A stretch of DNA of 7,685 bases from Nitrososphaera sp. (GCA_023252395.1 JAJPDY010000051.1:1-7685), one strand, 5' to 3'. Positions 1-6,352 are shown, numbered from the stretch's first letter. Numbers and translations are program-made. Notes: generated from the sequence alone by a model not told the origin.

Positions 1-204
1 GTCAACAGCGAAAGGACAGGGCTTGCCTTGAACAGCACCGGGCTCCAGGACCTTGTCGCTGACAACGCCAACGAAATAGCTACTGTAACTCTTGGCACCG
101 GCTTTGGCGGGATCACTGACATTGAAACCGGGCCTGACGGGTACCTCTACATACTGACATACACTGGCAGCGTCTACCGCATAGTGCCTGCCGACAAAGC
201 GTGA
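1..204 (+). CDS. PQQ-type sugar dehydrogenase, C-terminal fragment
   Basis: The open frame enters from the left edge and stops at TGA 202-204, giving 67 residues. The segment GFGGITDIETGPDGYLYILT followed by GSVYRIVPADKA is typical of the last blade of a soluble glucose/sorbosone dehydrogenase-type beta-propeller (GSDH family), where a GPDGxLY strand precedes the final xxYRIxP strand. Members of this family oxidise sugars, usually outside the cell, using PQQ; the catalytic part is not in the window, so substrate and activity cannot be judged. The protein ends right after the propeller with no C-terminal membrane anchor, unlike the other dehydrogenase in this window at 1385-3637. It lies 82 bases before the TauE/SafE-type gene on the same strand. 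Family assignment is fairly safe; everything upstream is unseen. Confidence 0.8.
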   Translation, partial: VNSERTGLALNSTGLQDLVADNANEIATVTLGTGFGGITDIETGPDGYLYILTYTGSVYRIVPADKA

Positions 205-245
205 GCACAACAGGGGCATTTGACTGGTACTGCAAGTTGCCGGTA

Positions 246-256
246 TCTTTCTTTTA
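246..256 (+). terminator. Pyrimidine-rich stretch, possible terminator of the dehydrogenase gene
   Basis: TCTTTCTTTTA lies about 40 bases after the stop codon at 202-204. Archaeal transcription often ends at T-rich runs without a hairpin. The stretch merges with the TATA box of the next gene, so it may be only promoter AT-richness. Confidence 0.3.
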
Positions 257-260
257 TATC
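253..260 (+). promoter_or_regulatory. TATA box for the TauE/SafE-type gene
   Basis: TTTATATC is a good archaeal TATA-like box, centred about 30 bases before the ATG at 287. Transcription would start near 280-287, giving a leaderless or nearly leaderless message. A Shine-Dalgarno-like GGAGG at 267-271 would be absent from such a message and would matter only for read-through from the upstream gene. Confidence 0.5.
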
Positions 261-286
261 ACACTTGGAGGTTCATATCATGAGTC

Positions 287-1069
287 ATGCCACCTGATCC
301 TCTAACGCTAATTCTTCTTGCGGCTCTTGGCTTGGCTATCGGCTTTGTCGGCGGGCTCGTAGGATTGGTACTAGGCGTGCTGCGATTTCCACTCATACTC
401 TCGACAGCCGAAACTTCTGTTGCCATCACCGCTGGCACAAATATTGGCGTCAGCACTCTGGGGTCTCTGGCAGGCGCAATCAGACACTTTCGGCAGAACA
501 ACATTCACTTTAGGATATTTGCCATAATGGCAGTTACAGGCGCGGCTGGCGCTTTTATCGGGGCGTTTCTGACAGCGTACGTTCCAGTAGAATTCTTTTT
601 GATTGGAATAGGGCTGATAGTCTCGTACGAGGCATTTTCACTTATCAAGAGTTCACGAAAGAACAATGAGCAATACTTCAATAGATCTCAAAATAATAAG
701 CCAAACCTTGCCCTAGAATCTGCAATTGGCTTTGGTGTGGGGTTCCTTGGGGGAATCGTGGGTCTTGTGCTTGGCAGCGTCAGAATGCCCGCAATGATTG
801 GAGTGCTCAAATTAGAGCCTCGCATAGCTGTTGGCACAAACTTGGCTGCCTCTTCCATTATGGGAGCTGCAGGTCTGGCGGGTCACTTGATTAATGGGGA
901 AGTAGATTTTCTAGTGCTTGGAGTTATGGGTTCAACAGCCGCGATAGGGGCATATGTGGGAGCAAGGTACACAGACAGGTTCAGCGCCAACTCGCTGAAA
1001 TTGATAATTGGATTTATTTTGATTTTGGTGGCCATTGTAATGTTTCTACGGGCTGCCACTATTCTTTGA
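287..1069 (+). CDS. TauE/SafE-family membrane transport protein
   Basis: A 260-residue hydrophobic protein of about eight membrane segments with an internal duplication. The first half has GFVGGLVGLVLGVLRFPLIL (residues 19-38) followed by AGTN at 49-52. The second half has GFLGGIVGLVLGSVRMPAMI (152-171) followed by VGTN at 182-185. A polar linker at 121-140 separates the halves. This is the TauE/SafE (DUF81) architecture, whose members export or take up sulfite, sulfonates or other organic anions; the substrate here is unknown. The usual glycine-rich GxGGG loop is replaced in both halves by VLGxxRxP, so it is a divergent subgroup. The length is normal. An in-frame TGA at 281-283 means ATG 287 is the first usable start. 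It ends 10 bases from the convergent small gene. Confidence 0.85.
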   Translation: MPPDPLTLILLAALGLAIGFVGGLVGLVLGVLRFPLILSTAETSVAITAGTNIGVSTLGSLAGAIRHFRQNNIHFRIFAIMAVTGAAGAFIGAFLTAYVPVEFFLIGIGLIVSYEAFSLIKSSRKNNEQYFNRSQNNKPNLALESAIGFGVGFLGGIVGLVLGSVRMPAMIGVLKLEPRIAVGTNLAASSIMGAAGLAGHLINGEVDFLVLGVMGSTAAIGAYVGARYTDRFSANSLKLIIGFILILVAIVMFLRAATIL

Positions 1070-1079
1070 GTTATGCGAT

Positions 1080-1313
1080 CTACTTGGAGGGATTTTCAGC
1101 CCAAGCCTCTTCGCGCTTTTGTTCAAAGTCGTCAAATGCTTTCACAAGACCCTTCAGCACTTCCGCTGTTGTTTCAAATAGCGCCTGCGCCTTTGGATCA
1201 GATATTTTAGATACATCCTCCCGCGAGTGCTCGGCCGTTTCATTCAGCATTTGCTTCAGCTTTTGAGTGTGATGTCGTGGATCATTTTCAGCAAACTGCA
1301 TTTGGTCAGTCAC
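1080..1313 (-). CDS. Small charged helical protein of unknown function
   Basis: A 77-residue soluble protein, rich in Glu, Lys, Asp and Gln, with no Cys, no signal peptide and no membrane segment. Residues about 12-70 look almost wholly helical and amphipathic (for example ALFETTAEVLKGLVKAFDDF), suggesting a helical hairpin or coiled-coil dimer. I do not recognise a family. The start is GTG at 1311-1313, with an in-frame stop two codons upstream and a TATA box about 25 bases before it, which fits a leaderless GTG. The ATG at 1299-1301 (73 residues) is the alternative. Coding is supported by its own promoter, the placement between neighbours and the regular heptad-like hydrophobic pattern. The reverse frame at 1066-1266 is Ser/Cys/Phe-rich and looks like its shadow. 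It could be a scaffold or regulator, but there is no evidence for either. Confidence 0.65.
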   Translation of the reverse strand: MTDQMQFAENDPRHHTQKLKQMLNETAEHSREDVSKISDPKAQALFETTAEVLKGLVKAFDDFEQKREEAWAENPSK

Positions 1314-1334
1314 AGTCTAATTTCGAGTCTTTAT

Positions 1335-1342
1335 GTTATTTA
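1335..1342 (-). promoter_or_regulatory. TATA box for the small helical protein gene
   Basis: On the minus strand this reads TAAATAAC, centred about 25.5 bases before the first base of the GTG at 1313. The spacing predicts transcription starting at the GTG itself, supporting that start over the downstream ATG. Confidence 0.5.
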
Positions 1343-1359
1343 CCAATTTCATCAGACTT

Positions 1360-1372
1360 GAAAATAAAAGAA
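1360..1372 (-). terminator. T-rich terminator after the LamG-dehydrogenase gene
   Basis: On the minus strand this reads TTCTTTTATTTTC, 12 bases after the stop codon of the 1385-3637 gene. A T-rich run directly after a stop codon fits archaeal intrinsic termination. The remaining bases to 1313 hold only the small-gene promoter. Confidence 0.45.
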
Positions 1373-1384
1373 GGTTGTAGGGCG

Positions 1385-3637
1385 CTAAATCATGCCCTTT
1401 CTCTTGCCGTAGACTGCCACTGCCGTGACTGCTGCAAAGACTGCAGCAATCGTCAGCATTGCCGCGGGGAATTCGGGGACGACTGTGGTTCCAGAGACTC
1501 CCGAGAGTGACAGCTTCAAGTTGTTGTTTGCCATCACCGGGCCGAGCTTTACAGTCACCGAGGTATAGTTTGCGTTAGAGTCGTCGACAGTGATGTCCTC
1601 TGAACTTAGCTGACTCTGCCTGCCCTCTATCGCCACTGTGGTGACGTTCTCAAGTAGCGCCTTTGGAATCCTTGCCGTCAGCGTAGAATCCGGGCCCAGC
1701 GCGGTGCTTGCGTTGGCATCTATCTCTATCTTCTTTTGCTCTGGCTGTACAACTAGGTTGTTGACGTTGAGCGCAGCCGGCGCGTCGATCTGCACTTCAA
1801 AGACGCTCTGGCTCTTTTCACCCAGCGAGTCAAGCGTGTATATCTGGTAGCCGCCGTAGTATATCTTGCCGTCTGGCGACTGGGCGATGGCTATTGTCGG
1901 GACAAACGGAAAGTGCTCAAGGTCCACGTGTATTTCCTCCACTATGTGCTTTTTGTCCTCACTCAGCCTGACCGCGTAAATGTCGCCGGTAAAGCTACCA
2001 AAGAGGTACATCCCCTTGAGCTCCGGCACCGCGTCGCCGTCATAGTAGATAATCTGGGTTGGCGCTATTGTGTCGTAATAGGACCGGAGTGGCTTTATTG
2101 AAGAGTTGTTGGCGCGCTCGGGTGGCAGGTTGGGTGGCTGCATCGTCGGGAACCCATAGTTGCCTCCTTTCTGAAGGACGTTTATCTCGTCGTAGTGGAA
2201 GTCACCGTTCTCGGCAATGACTCCTGTCCCATCCTTGCCAAAGGTGATGCCGTACATGTTCCTGTGGCCTGTGGTGTATACGGGGGAATTCGGATATGGG
2301 TTGTCCTCTGGTATAGTGCCGTCTCTGTTTATCCTGAGAACCTTACCTATCACTATTGACGGGTCCTGGGCAAAGATGTGCTCTGTTGCGTCTCCAACTG
2401 TGATGTACAGCTTGTCGTCTGGGCCAAACGCAAGCGCGCCTCCAGAGTGGAAGCCCCTTGACGCCGGTATGTTGTCAAGCAGGACTTTCATGTCGGTGCC
2501 GACGTTGTCCTTTTCAGTAAACCTGAGAACCCTGTTTATCACCTTGCCACCGTCGCCGTTCTGTGTGTTTACAAGCGCAGTGTAGTAGACGTAGACATAG
2601 TGGTTGGTCGAAAAGTCAGGGTCAAGCGTGAGCCCAAGCATCCCCTGCTCCCAGCTGACGTACACGTCCTGCACGCTTGCAAAGGGCTTGTCAAGGATCT
2701 TGCCGTCTGGAGTCATTATCCTGATCTCGCCCGTGTTCTTTTCGTCAAAGAATAGCCTGCCATCAGGGGCGAACTTCATGCTTGCGACCATAGTGGTGCC
2801 AGAGCCGGGGTTCTTGCCAAGCACATCGTCTGTGTTGCCGTCAAACTTCCAGTTGCCAACAAGGCCGCCTGAAACGTTTGACATGCCGTCAAGCTGCTTC
2901 ACTTCTTGATCATTAAGAGTCCTGTTGTACATTCGGACCTCGTCTATCATGCCAGACCACCTGTTGCAAGACGCGCAGTACGCTCCAGATCCTATCCTTA
3001 TCGGGACTCCGGGGTCTGCAGTATAGTTGCCCTTGAACTGGGTCTGGCCTGCTAGCTTGCCATCTTCGTACACCTTGATTGTAGAGCCGTCAAACGTGCC
3101 TACAACGTGCATGAACCTGTCAGTTGGCACGGTAAGGTCAGCTGGCGAGTACAGCGTGCCGTTTGTGTTGAAAACACCAAAGCGCATAGTTGAAACCGGC
3201 TCGCCGTTAGGGCCGCTGGTGCCAAAAGTGTCAAACTGCCACCCAGCCGTCTGACCCTTGTTGCTGTGCGAAACAATGTGGCCATACGGCTCTATCTCTG
3301 TGCTCTTGACCCAGAATGATACAGAGAACTGCTTTGGGTTGACGTCAGGAGTATTCATCATCTCTATCGACTCCCTGTACTCACCGCGCATCTGCAGAGC
3401 TTGGCCGTCCTTGCCGTCAACAAACAAAGTCTCTGTGTTTGTGACAGGGTGTACAAGCGTAGAGTTGCCGCTGACATCGTACCCCTGCAAGTCGTTGAGC
3501 AAAAGGTCGCAGTGCATCACGTCCCCATAGTACTCGCATCCAAAAGGCTGGGTTTTTGTTGGTCCCTGGCCAAACGCCAGGGCGACTGGCGACAGGACTA
3601 TCAAGATGGCAGCTAATGCCACGGTACTGTAATTCAC
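1385..3637 (-). CDS. Secreted LamG-PQQ sugar dehydrogenase fusion with PEF-CTERM-like anchor
   Basis: 750 residues. Residues 1-23 are a signal peptide with little positive charge. A LamG/concanavalin-like domain spans about 45-250, with a CASC pair at 221-224 and the typical closing pattern MIDEVRMYNRTL at 230-241. A GSDH-type propeller follows at about 282-605. Its hallmarks are HSGGALAFGPDDKLY at 397-411 with candidate catalytic His397, GDA at 415-417, GKVLRINRDG at 431-440, GHRNMYG at 457-463 and DEINVLQKGGNYGFP at 483-497. Residues 612-718 form a probable beta-sandwich. The tail is VPEFP (720-724), a hydrophobic helix to about 743 and KRK at 745-747: a PEF-type sorting or anchoring signal. 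Probable role is surface-held oxidation of a sugar, with LamG binding a glycan; substrate and cofactor are inferred from family. The start is GTG, placed 24.5 bases from a TATA box. Confidence 0.85.
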   Translation of the reverse strand: MNYSTVALAAILIVLSPVALAFGQGPTKTQPFGCEYYGDVMHCDLLLNDLQGYDVSGNSTLVHPVTNTETLFVDGKDGQALQMRGEYRESIEMMNTPDVNPKQFSVSFWVKSTEIEPYGHIVSHSNKGQTAGWQFDTFGTSGPNGEPVSTMRFGVFNTNGTLYSPADLTVPTDRFMHVVGTFDGSTIKVYEDGKLAGQTQFKGNYTADPGVPIRIGSGAYCASCNRWSGMIDEVRMYNRTLNDQEVKQLDGMSNVSGGLVGNWKFDGNTDDVLGKNPGSGTTMVASMKFAPDGRLFFDEKNTGEIRIMTPDGKILDKPFASVQDVYVSWEQGMLGLTLDPDFSTNHYVYVYYTALVNTQNGDGGKVINRVLRFTEKDNVGTDMKVLLDNIPASRGFHSGGALAFGPDDKLYITVGDATEHIFAQDPSIVIGKVLRINRDGTIPEDNPYPNSPVYTTGHRNMYGITFGKDGTGVIAENGDFHYDEINVLQKGGNYGFPTMQPPNLPPERANNSSIKPLRSYYDTIAPTQIIYYDGDAVPELKGMYLFGSFTGDIYAVRLSEDKKHIVEEIHVDLEHFPFVPTIAIAQSPDGKIYYGGYQIYTLDSLGEKSQSVFEVQIDAPAALNVNNLVVQPEQKKIEIDANASTALGPDSTLTARIPKALLENVTTVAIEGRQSQLSSEDITVDDSNANYTSVTVKLGPVMANNNLKLSLSGVSGTTVVPEFPAAMLTIAAVFAAVTAVAVYGKRKGMI

Positions 3638-3657
3638 GGTAATGAAATTGTAGAAAA

Positions 3658-3665
3658 TTATTTAA
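3658..3665 (-). promoter_or_regulatory. TATA box for the LamG-dehydrogenase gene
   Basis: The minus strand reads TTAAATAA, centred about 24.5 bases before the first base of the GTG at 3637, predicting a leaderless message. The inverted repeat at 3671-3737 begins five bases upstream, in the position of the TFB-recognition element and of upstream regulators. Confidence 0.55.
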
Positions 3666-3670
3666 CGGTT

Positions 3671-3737
3671 AAGATGGCATGTGCCATCCTTCTGCCATAG
3701 TAAGCATCTTCTCAGGCAGAAGACACATGCCAATCTT
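3671..3737. repeat. Nested imperfect inverted repeat between wecB and the LamG-dehydrogenase gene
   Basis: The outer arms are AAGATGGCATGTG (3671-3683) and CACATGCCAATCTT (3724-3737), which pair over 13 bases with one extra base on the right. The inner arms are CTTCTGCC (3689-3696) and GGCAGAAG (3715-3722), a perfect 8-base match around an 18-base loop. CCATC on the left and one A on the right are unpaired between them. The left arm can instead fold locally: GATGGCA (3673-3679) pairs with TGCCATC (3682-3688), so two competing structures exist. It fills most of the 112-base gap between two minus-strand genes. It could be a regulator site, an RNA element at the 3' end of the wecB message, or the remnant of a small mobile repeat. 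Confidence 0.7.
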
Positions 3738-3749
3738 GCATAACATTTT

Positions 3750-4799
3750 TCAAGTCGCGATCTCTTTTATCAGGGCAAGCATCGTCTTGGCGACGTCTTC
3801 TCCGTACGGGTTGCGGTCTATCTTTGTGGCAAGCATCGTGTCCACGACGTCGCTTAGCGAGTCGCGCCGATAAAGCGGGAAGAGCACGTTTGCCTTCAGG
3901 AGTAATGTCTCCCAGCGCTCAGAAACGTGCCTGAGCGTGATGCACGGGCGCTTGAGCACTATAGCTTCTTCCTGCACGCCGCCAGAATCGGTCATTACAA
4001 GCTTGCAGTTTTTCAAAAGGTAGAGGAACTCCAAGTAGCCCGCAGGCTCTATTGCCATGACATTTGGAGGCAGGCTAATCCCGTACTTTGCAAGGCTGTT
4101 CTTTGTCCTTGGGTGGATGGGGAACACTATCTTGTGCTTTATTCCTGCCAGATGCTTTACAAGAAGCTCGAGCCTTGCCGGCTCGTCAACATTTTCCTGC
4201 CTGTGCATCGTGAGCAAGAGGTACTCGCTTGGAAGGTCTTTTCTGCCCTGTTCGTCTGCAATCTTTGCAAGGCGCCTGCACACGTCGACAACTAGGTTGC
4301 CGGTGACAAACACGTTGTCCTCTATCTGCTCGTACTTCAAGAAGGTCTTGGCAAGCTCTGTAGGCGGGAACAGGTAATTGGACATTGAGTCTATCTGTAT
4401 CCTTGCTTTTTCTTCTGGCACGTTCAGGTCAAAGCACCGAAGGCCGGCCTCAATGTGGACAAGGGTGCTCCCAACCTCTTTGGCTGCAAGCGCGCCTGCA
4501 AGGCTCGAGTTTGTGTCGCCATACACCAAGACGTATGGTGGCCTGACTTGGCGGAGGAACTCTACCATCTTTTCTTTTAGCTTGCCCACGTCTGACGTGT
4601 CGCAGCGCAGATCGTAATCCGGCTTTATGTTGAGCTCGTCAAAAAATATGCTCTTCATGTTGTCAGAGTAGTGCTGGCCGGTGTACAGCAGCGCGTGGTT
4701 GTCCCACCCACTCAATAGCTGCACCAGCTCTGACAGCTTGATTATCTCCGGCCTTGTGCCGGCTATTGTGACGATTTCTAAGTTTTTCTCTATCTGCAT
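3750..4799 (-). CDS. wecB: UDP-N-acetylglucosamine 2-epimerase (non-hydrolysing)
   Basis: 349 residues, close to the usual family length, cytosolic, GT-B-like fold. It interconverts UDP-GlcNAc and UDP-ManNAc, a precursor for surface polysaccharide or glycan. Visible motifs in order: GTRPEIIKL (14-22), GQHYSDNM (41-48), GDTNS (94-98, with Asp95), HIEAGLR (115-121, with Glu117), PEE (128-130), MHRQEN (198-203), HPRT (229-232, with His229) and DSGGVQEE (271-278). These cover the residues equivalent to E. coli WecB Asp95, Glu117, Glu131 and His213. Two family motifs differ: the Asn of PEExNR is Ala132, and TERPE is SERWE (293-297). A related epimerase acting on another UDP-sugar, such as UDP-GlcNAc3NAcA, is therefore possible. 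ATG start with Shine-Dalgarno GAGGG at 4806-4810; 43 bases after the glycosyltransferase gene, so probably co-expressed with it. Confidence 0.9.
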   Translation of the reverse strand: MQIEKNLEIVTIAGTRPEIIKLSELVQLLSGWDNHALLYTGQHYSDNMKSIFFDELNIKPDYDLRCDTSDVGKLKEKMVEFLRQVRPPYVLVYGDTNSSLAGALAAKEVGSTLVHIEAGLRCFDLNVPEEKARIQIDSMSNYLFPPTELAKTFLKYEQIEDNVFVTGNLVVDVCRRLAKIADEQGRKDLPSEYLLLTMHRQENVDEPARLELLVKHLAGIKHKIVFPIHPRTKNSLAKYGISLPPNVMAIEPAGYLEFLYLLKNCKLVMTDSGGVQEEAIVLKRPCITLRHVSERWETLLLKANVLFPLYRRDSLSDVVDTMLATKIDRNPYGEDVAKTMLALIKEIAT

Positions 4800-4805
4800 T
4801 TTGAT

Positions 4806-4810
4806 CCCTC
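4806..4810 (-). promoter_or_regulatory. Shine-Dalgarno of the wecB-like gene
   Basis: The minus strand reads GAGGG, six bases before the ATG at 4797-4799. A well-placed site supports this start and translation from a message that also carries the upstream glycosyltransferase. Confidence 0.55.
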
Positions 4811-4821
4811 ACATGCAAACA

Positions 4822-4829
4822 TTGTATTT
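4822..4829 (-). promoter_or_regulatory. Possible internal TATA box for the wecB-like gene
   Basis: The minus strand reads AAATACAA, centred about 26.5 bases before the ATG at 4799 inside the 43-base gap. The match is weaker than the other boxes in the window, but the spacing is right for an internal promoter. Confidence 0.3.
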
Positions 4830-4842
4830 CTATGGTGCGTAG

Positions 4843-6201
4843 TCAAGAGGCATCTGCCACGATCTTTTCGGCCTTTGTTTCCTTTATGAATCCGTGTACA
4901 GTCTTTGTGTTTGCCCATGACTTGACAGAGAATGCCTTCATAAACGCCACGAACCAGTAGTGCGAAAATGGCGTCAATGCAGGCAGCTGGACCGCATATG
5001 CAAATCCCTTCCTTCCGTACTGCCTTACGAGCACCGCTATCTGGAGCGCAAACAGCACGCCTGCCAGCACCAGCCAGATGTTTAGTGGGATGTAGGTGTA
5101 TGTGTACGGGTAGTAGTCAAACATCAGGAAGTGCAAGGCGGCATAGGCAGGGATGAGTAGCATTATGAGCCCCGTTATTGCGGCAATTGGGTTGAGCCAG
5201 TAAATGTTGCCAAGGACGTCAGAGCGTTCTGCTACCCTTGTCTTGAGCAGGGACAAGAAGCCCTTGCCCCACCTTGCGCGCTGTCTCATCATGAACTCAA
5301 GCGTTGGCGGCTTTTCGTCGTAGTTTATAGAGTATGGCGCAAACGCTATCCTGTATCCACTTCTGAGCAGCCGGAATGTCAGCTCGTAGTCGTCTACAAG
5401 GTGGTTTGCAAACATGCCTACTTTAGCTAGTATGTCTTTTCTAACGATGTAGCCTGTGCCTCCAAGCGCGGTCCTCCTGCCGATGAGGCTCCTTATTGTC
5501 ATGAAGGGCGTTGACCATAGGTCGCCTTCAAGCGCAAGCATCCTTGTTACAAAGTTAAAGCTCCTGTTGCTTGGGATGTACCTTCCCTGCACTGCGGCAT
5601 AGTTTCCGTCAAAGAGCGGCAGCGCATTTTCAAGAAAGTCGCGAGTCAGCAGGCCGTCGCTGTCAAGCACCAGCAAATAGTTGCCGCCAGACTTTTCAAC
5701 GCCATAGTTGAGCGCGATGCCCTTGCCCGCTTCTTTTGTGTTGAGCGCAAAGACTTTTACTCTTTTGTCTTCGACCTGCGCCTCGTCGTATGTCTTGTCA
5801 GTGCAGTTGTGGCATATGACAATTACCTCGATATTCTGGTAGGTCTGCTGCAGGCAATTGAGCACCGTCCTCTTTATCACGCTCTCTTCGTTCCTTGCAG
5901 GGATAATGATGCTGCAAAGCTCGCGCTGGTTGCGGAATTTCTCTGATGCGTTTTTCTTCATGTTCATCTGGTACTTCCTTACCTTTCCGTACGACCCCAT
6001 GTACAGCGCAAGTATAAAGATCAGCATGCACACGTACATCAGGTTAAAGCCAAGAATTGGGATTGTAAAGTAAGTCAGGTCAACGCTTGTGTCGACCAAG
6101 ATCTCTATGCCGTACAGCCGCGGGTATATTGTCGAAGTAAGGACAAGGGCCCAAAGTGCAACCACTACAAAAAAGAATGCAATCCAACCCTTGTCAGCCA
6201 T
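4843..6201 (-). CDS. Membrane GT2 glycosyltransferase, processive-synthase type
   Basis: 452 residues. Two N-terminal membrane segments (about 6-26 and 43-68) precede a GT-A catalytic domain at about 95-320. Two or three further membrane segments follow (about 335-358, 371-392 and perhaps 400-420). Catalytic signature: SIIIPARNEE at 97-106, DSD at 180-182 for nucleotide-sugar and metal binding, GGTG at 247-250, VDDYE at 269-273 with the probable base Asp270 or Asp271, and QRARW at 307-311. The D, DxD, D, QxxRW set is that of processive synthases such as hyaluronan, chitin, cellulose and PgaC/IcaA-type poly-GlcNAc synthases, which polymerise a sugar and move it through the membrane. Substrate cannot be read from sequence; the adjacent UDP-GlcNAc epimerase suggests an N-acetylhexosamine. 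ATG at 6201 is the first start after an in-frame TGA and has Shine-Dalgarno AGGTG at 6208-6212. Confidence 0.88.
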   Translation of the reverse strand: MADKGWIAFFFVVVALWALVLTSTIYPRLYGIEILVDTSVDLTYFTIPILGFNLMYVCMLIFILALYMGSYGKVRKYQMNMKKNASEKFRNQRELCSIIIPARNEESVIKRTVLNCLQQTYQNIEVIVICHNCTDKTYDEAQVEDKRVKVFALNTKEAGKGIALNYGVEKSGGNYLLVLDSDGLLTRDFLENALPLFDGNYAAVQGRYIPSNRSFNFVTRMLALEGDLWSTPFMTIRSLIGRRTALGGTGYIVRKDILAKVGMFANHLVDDYELTFRLLRSGYRIAFAPYSINYDEKPPTLEFMMRQRARWGKGFLSLLKTRVAERSDVLGNIYWLNPIAAITGLIMLLIPAYAALHFLMFDYYPYTYTYIPLNIWLVLAGVLFALQIAVLVRQYGRKGFAYAVQLPALTPFSHYWFVAFMKAFSVKSWANTKTVHGFIKETKAEKIVADAS

Positions 6202-6207
6202 TGTTCA

Positions 6208-6212
6208 CACCT
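6208..6212 (-). promoter_or_regulatory. Shine-Dalgarno of the glycosyltransferase gene
   Basis: The minus strand reads AGGTG, six bases before the ATG at 6199-6201, complementary to the archaeal 16S 3' end. With the TATA box at 6231-6238 the leader would be only a few bases long, so the site may be only partly transcribed. Confidence 0.5.
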
Positions 6213-6228
6213 GCCACTATCAATGTAG

Positions 6229-6273
6229 TCATTATACGCTGCTGAATCTCAAACGGCTACAGCGTATTAATGA
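6229..6273. repeat. Inverted repeat overlapping the glycosyltransferase promoter
   Basis: The arms are TCATTATACGCTG (6229-6241) and CAGCGTATTAATGA (6260-6273). They are complementary over 13 bases with a single extra base on the right; the inner eight bases (ATACGCTG and CAGCGTAT) match perfectly around an 18-base spacer. The left arm includes the TATA box of the glycosyltransferase gene, so a dimeric regulator bound here would block the promoter. Alternatively it is a transcribed hairpin at the end of the upstream gene. Confidence 0.65.
6231..6238 (-). promoter_or_regulatory. TATA box for the glycosyltransferase-wecB unit
   Basis: The minus strand reads CGTATAAT, centred about 33 bases before the ATG at 6201, predicting transcription from about 6207 and a leader of a few bases. 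It lies in the left arm of the inverted repeat. Confidence 0.45.
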
Positions 6274-6352
6274 GTTCAGAAAGAAAAATCGGCAAATTTC
6301 TATACTGGTCCGGAAATAATAACTACTAAATACAATGTATGAAAAGTAAGGG

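Noticed and set aside
2217..2909. Plus-strand frames of 122 and 101 codons opposite the LamG-dehydrogenase gene
   Set aside because: Their products are Ser/Pro/Thr-rich without domain logic, while the opposite strand encodes a full recognisable propeller; they are shadows.
3927..4617. Plus-strand frames of 79 to 122 codons opposite the epimerase
   Set aside because: The minus strand carries all catalytic motifs of a WecB-type enzyme; the plus frames show no family features.
3689..6267. Equal geometry of the two inverted repeats (8-base perfect arms, 18-base spacer)
   Set aside because: The arm sequences are unrelated, so a shared regulator is not supported; the equal spacing is probably coincidence.
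6089..6319. Plus-strand frame of 76 codons across the glycosyltransferase 5' end and promoter
   Set aside because: It runs antisense over a clear gene start and its promoter, with a composition of basic and random residues.
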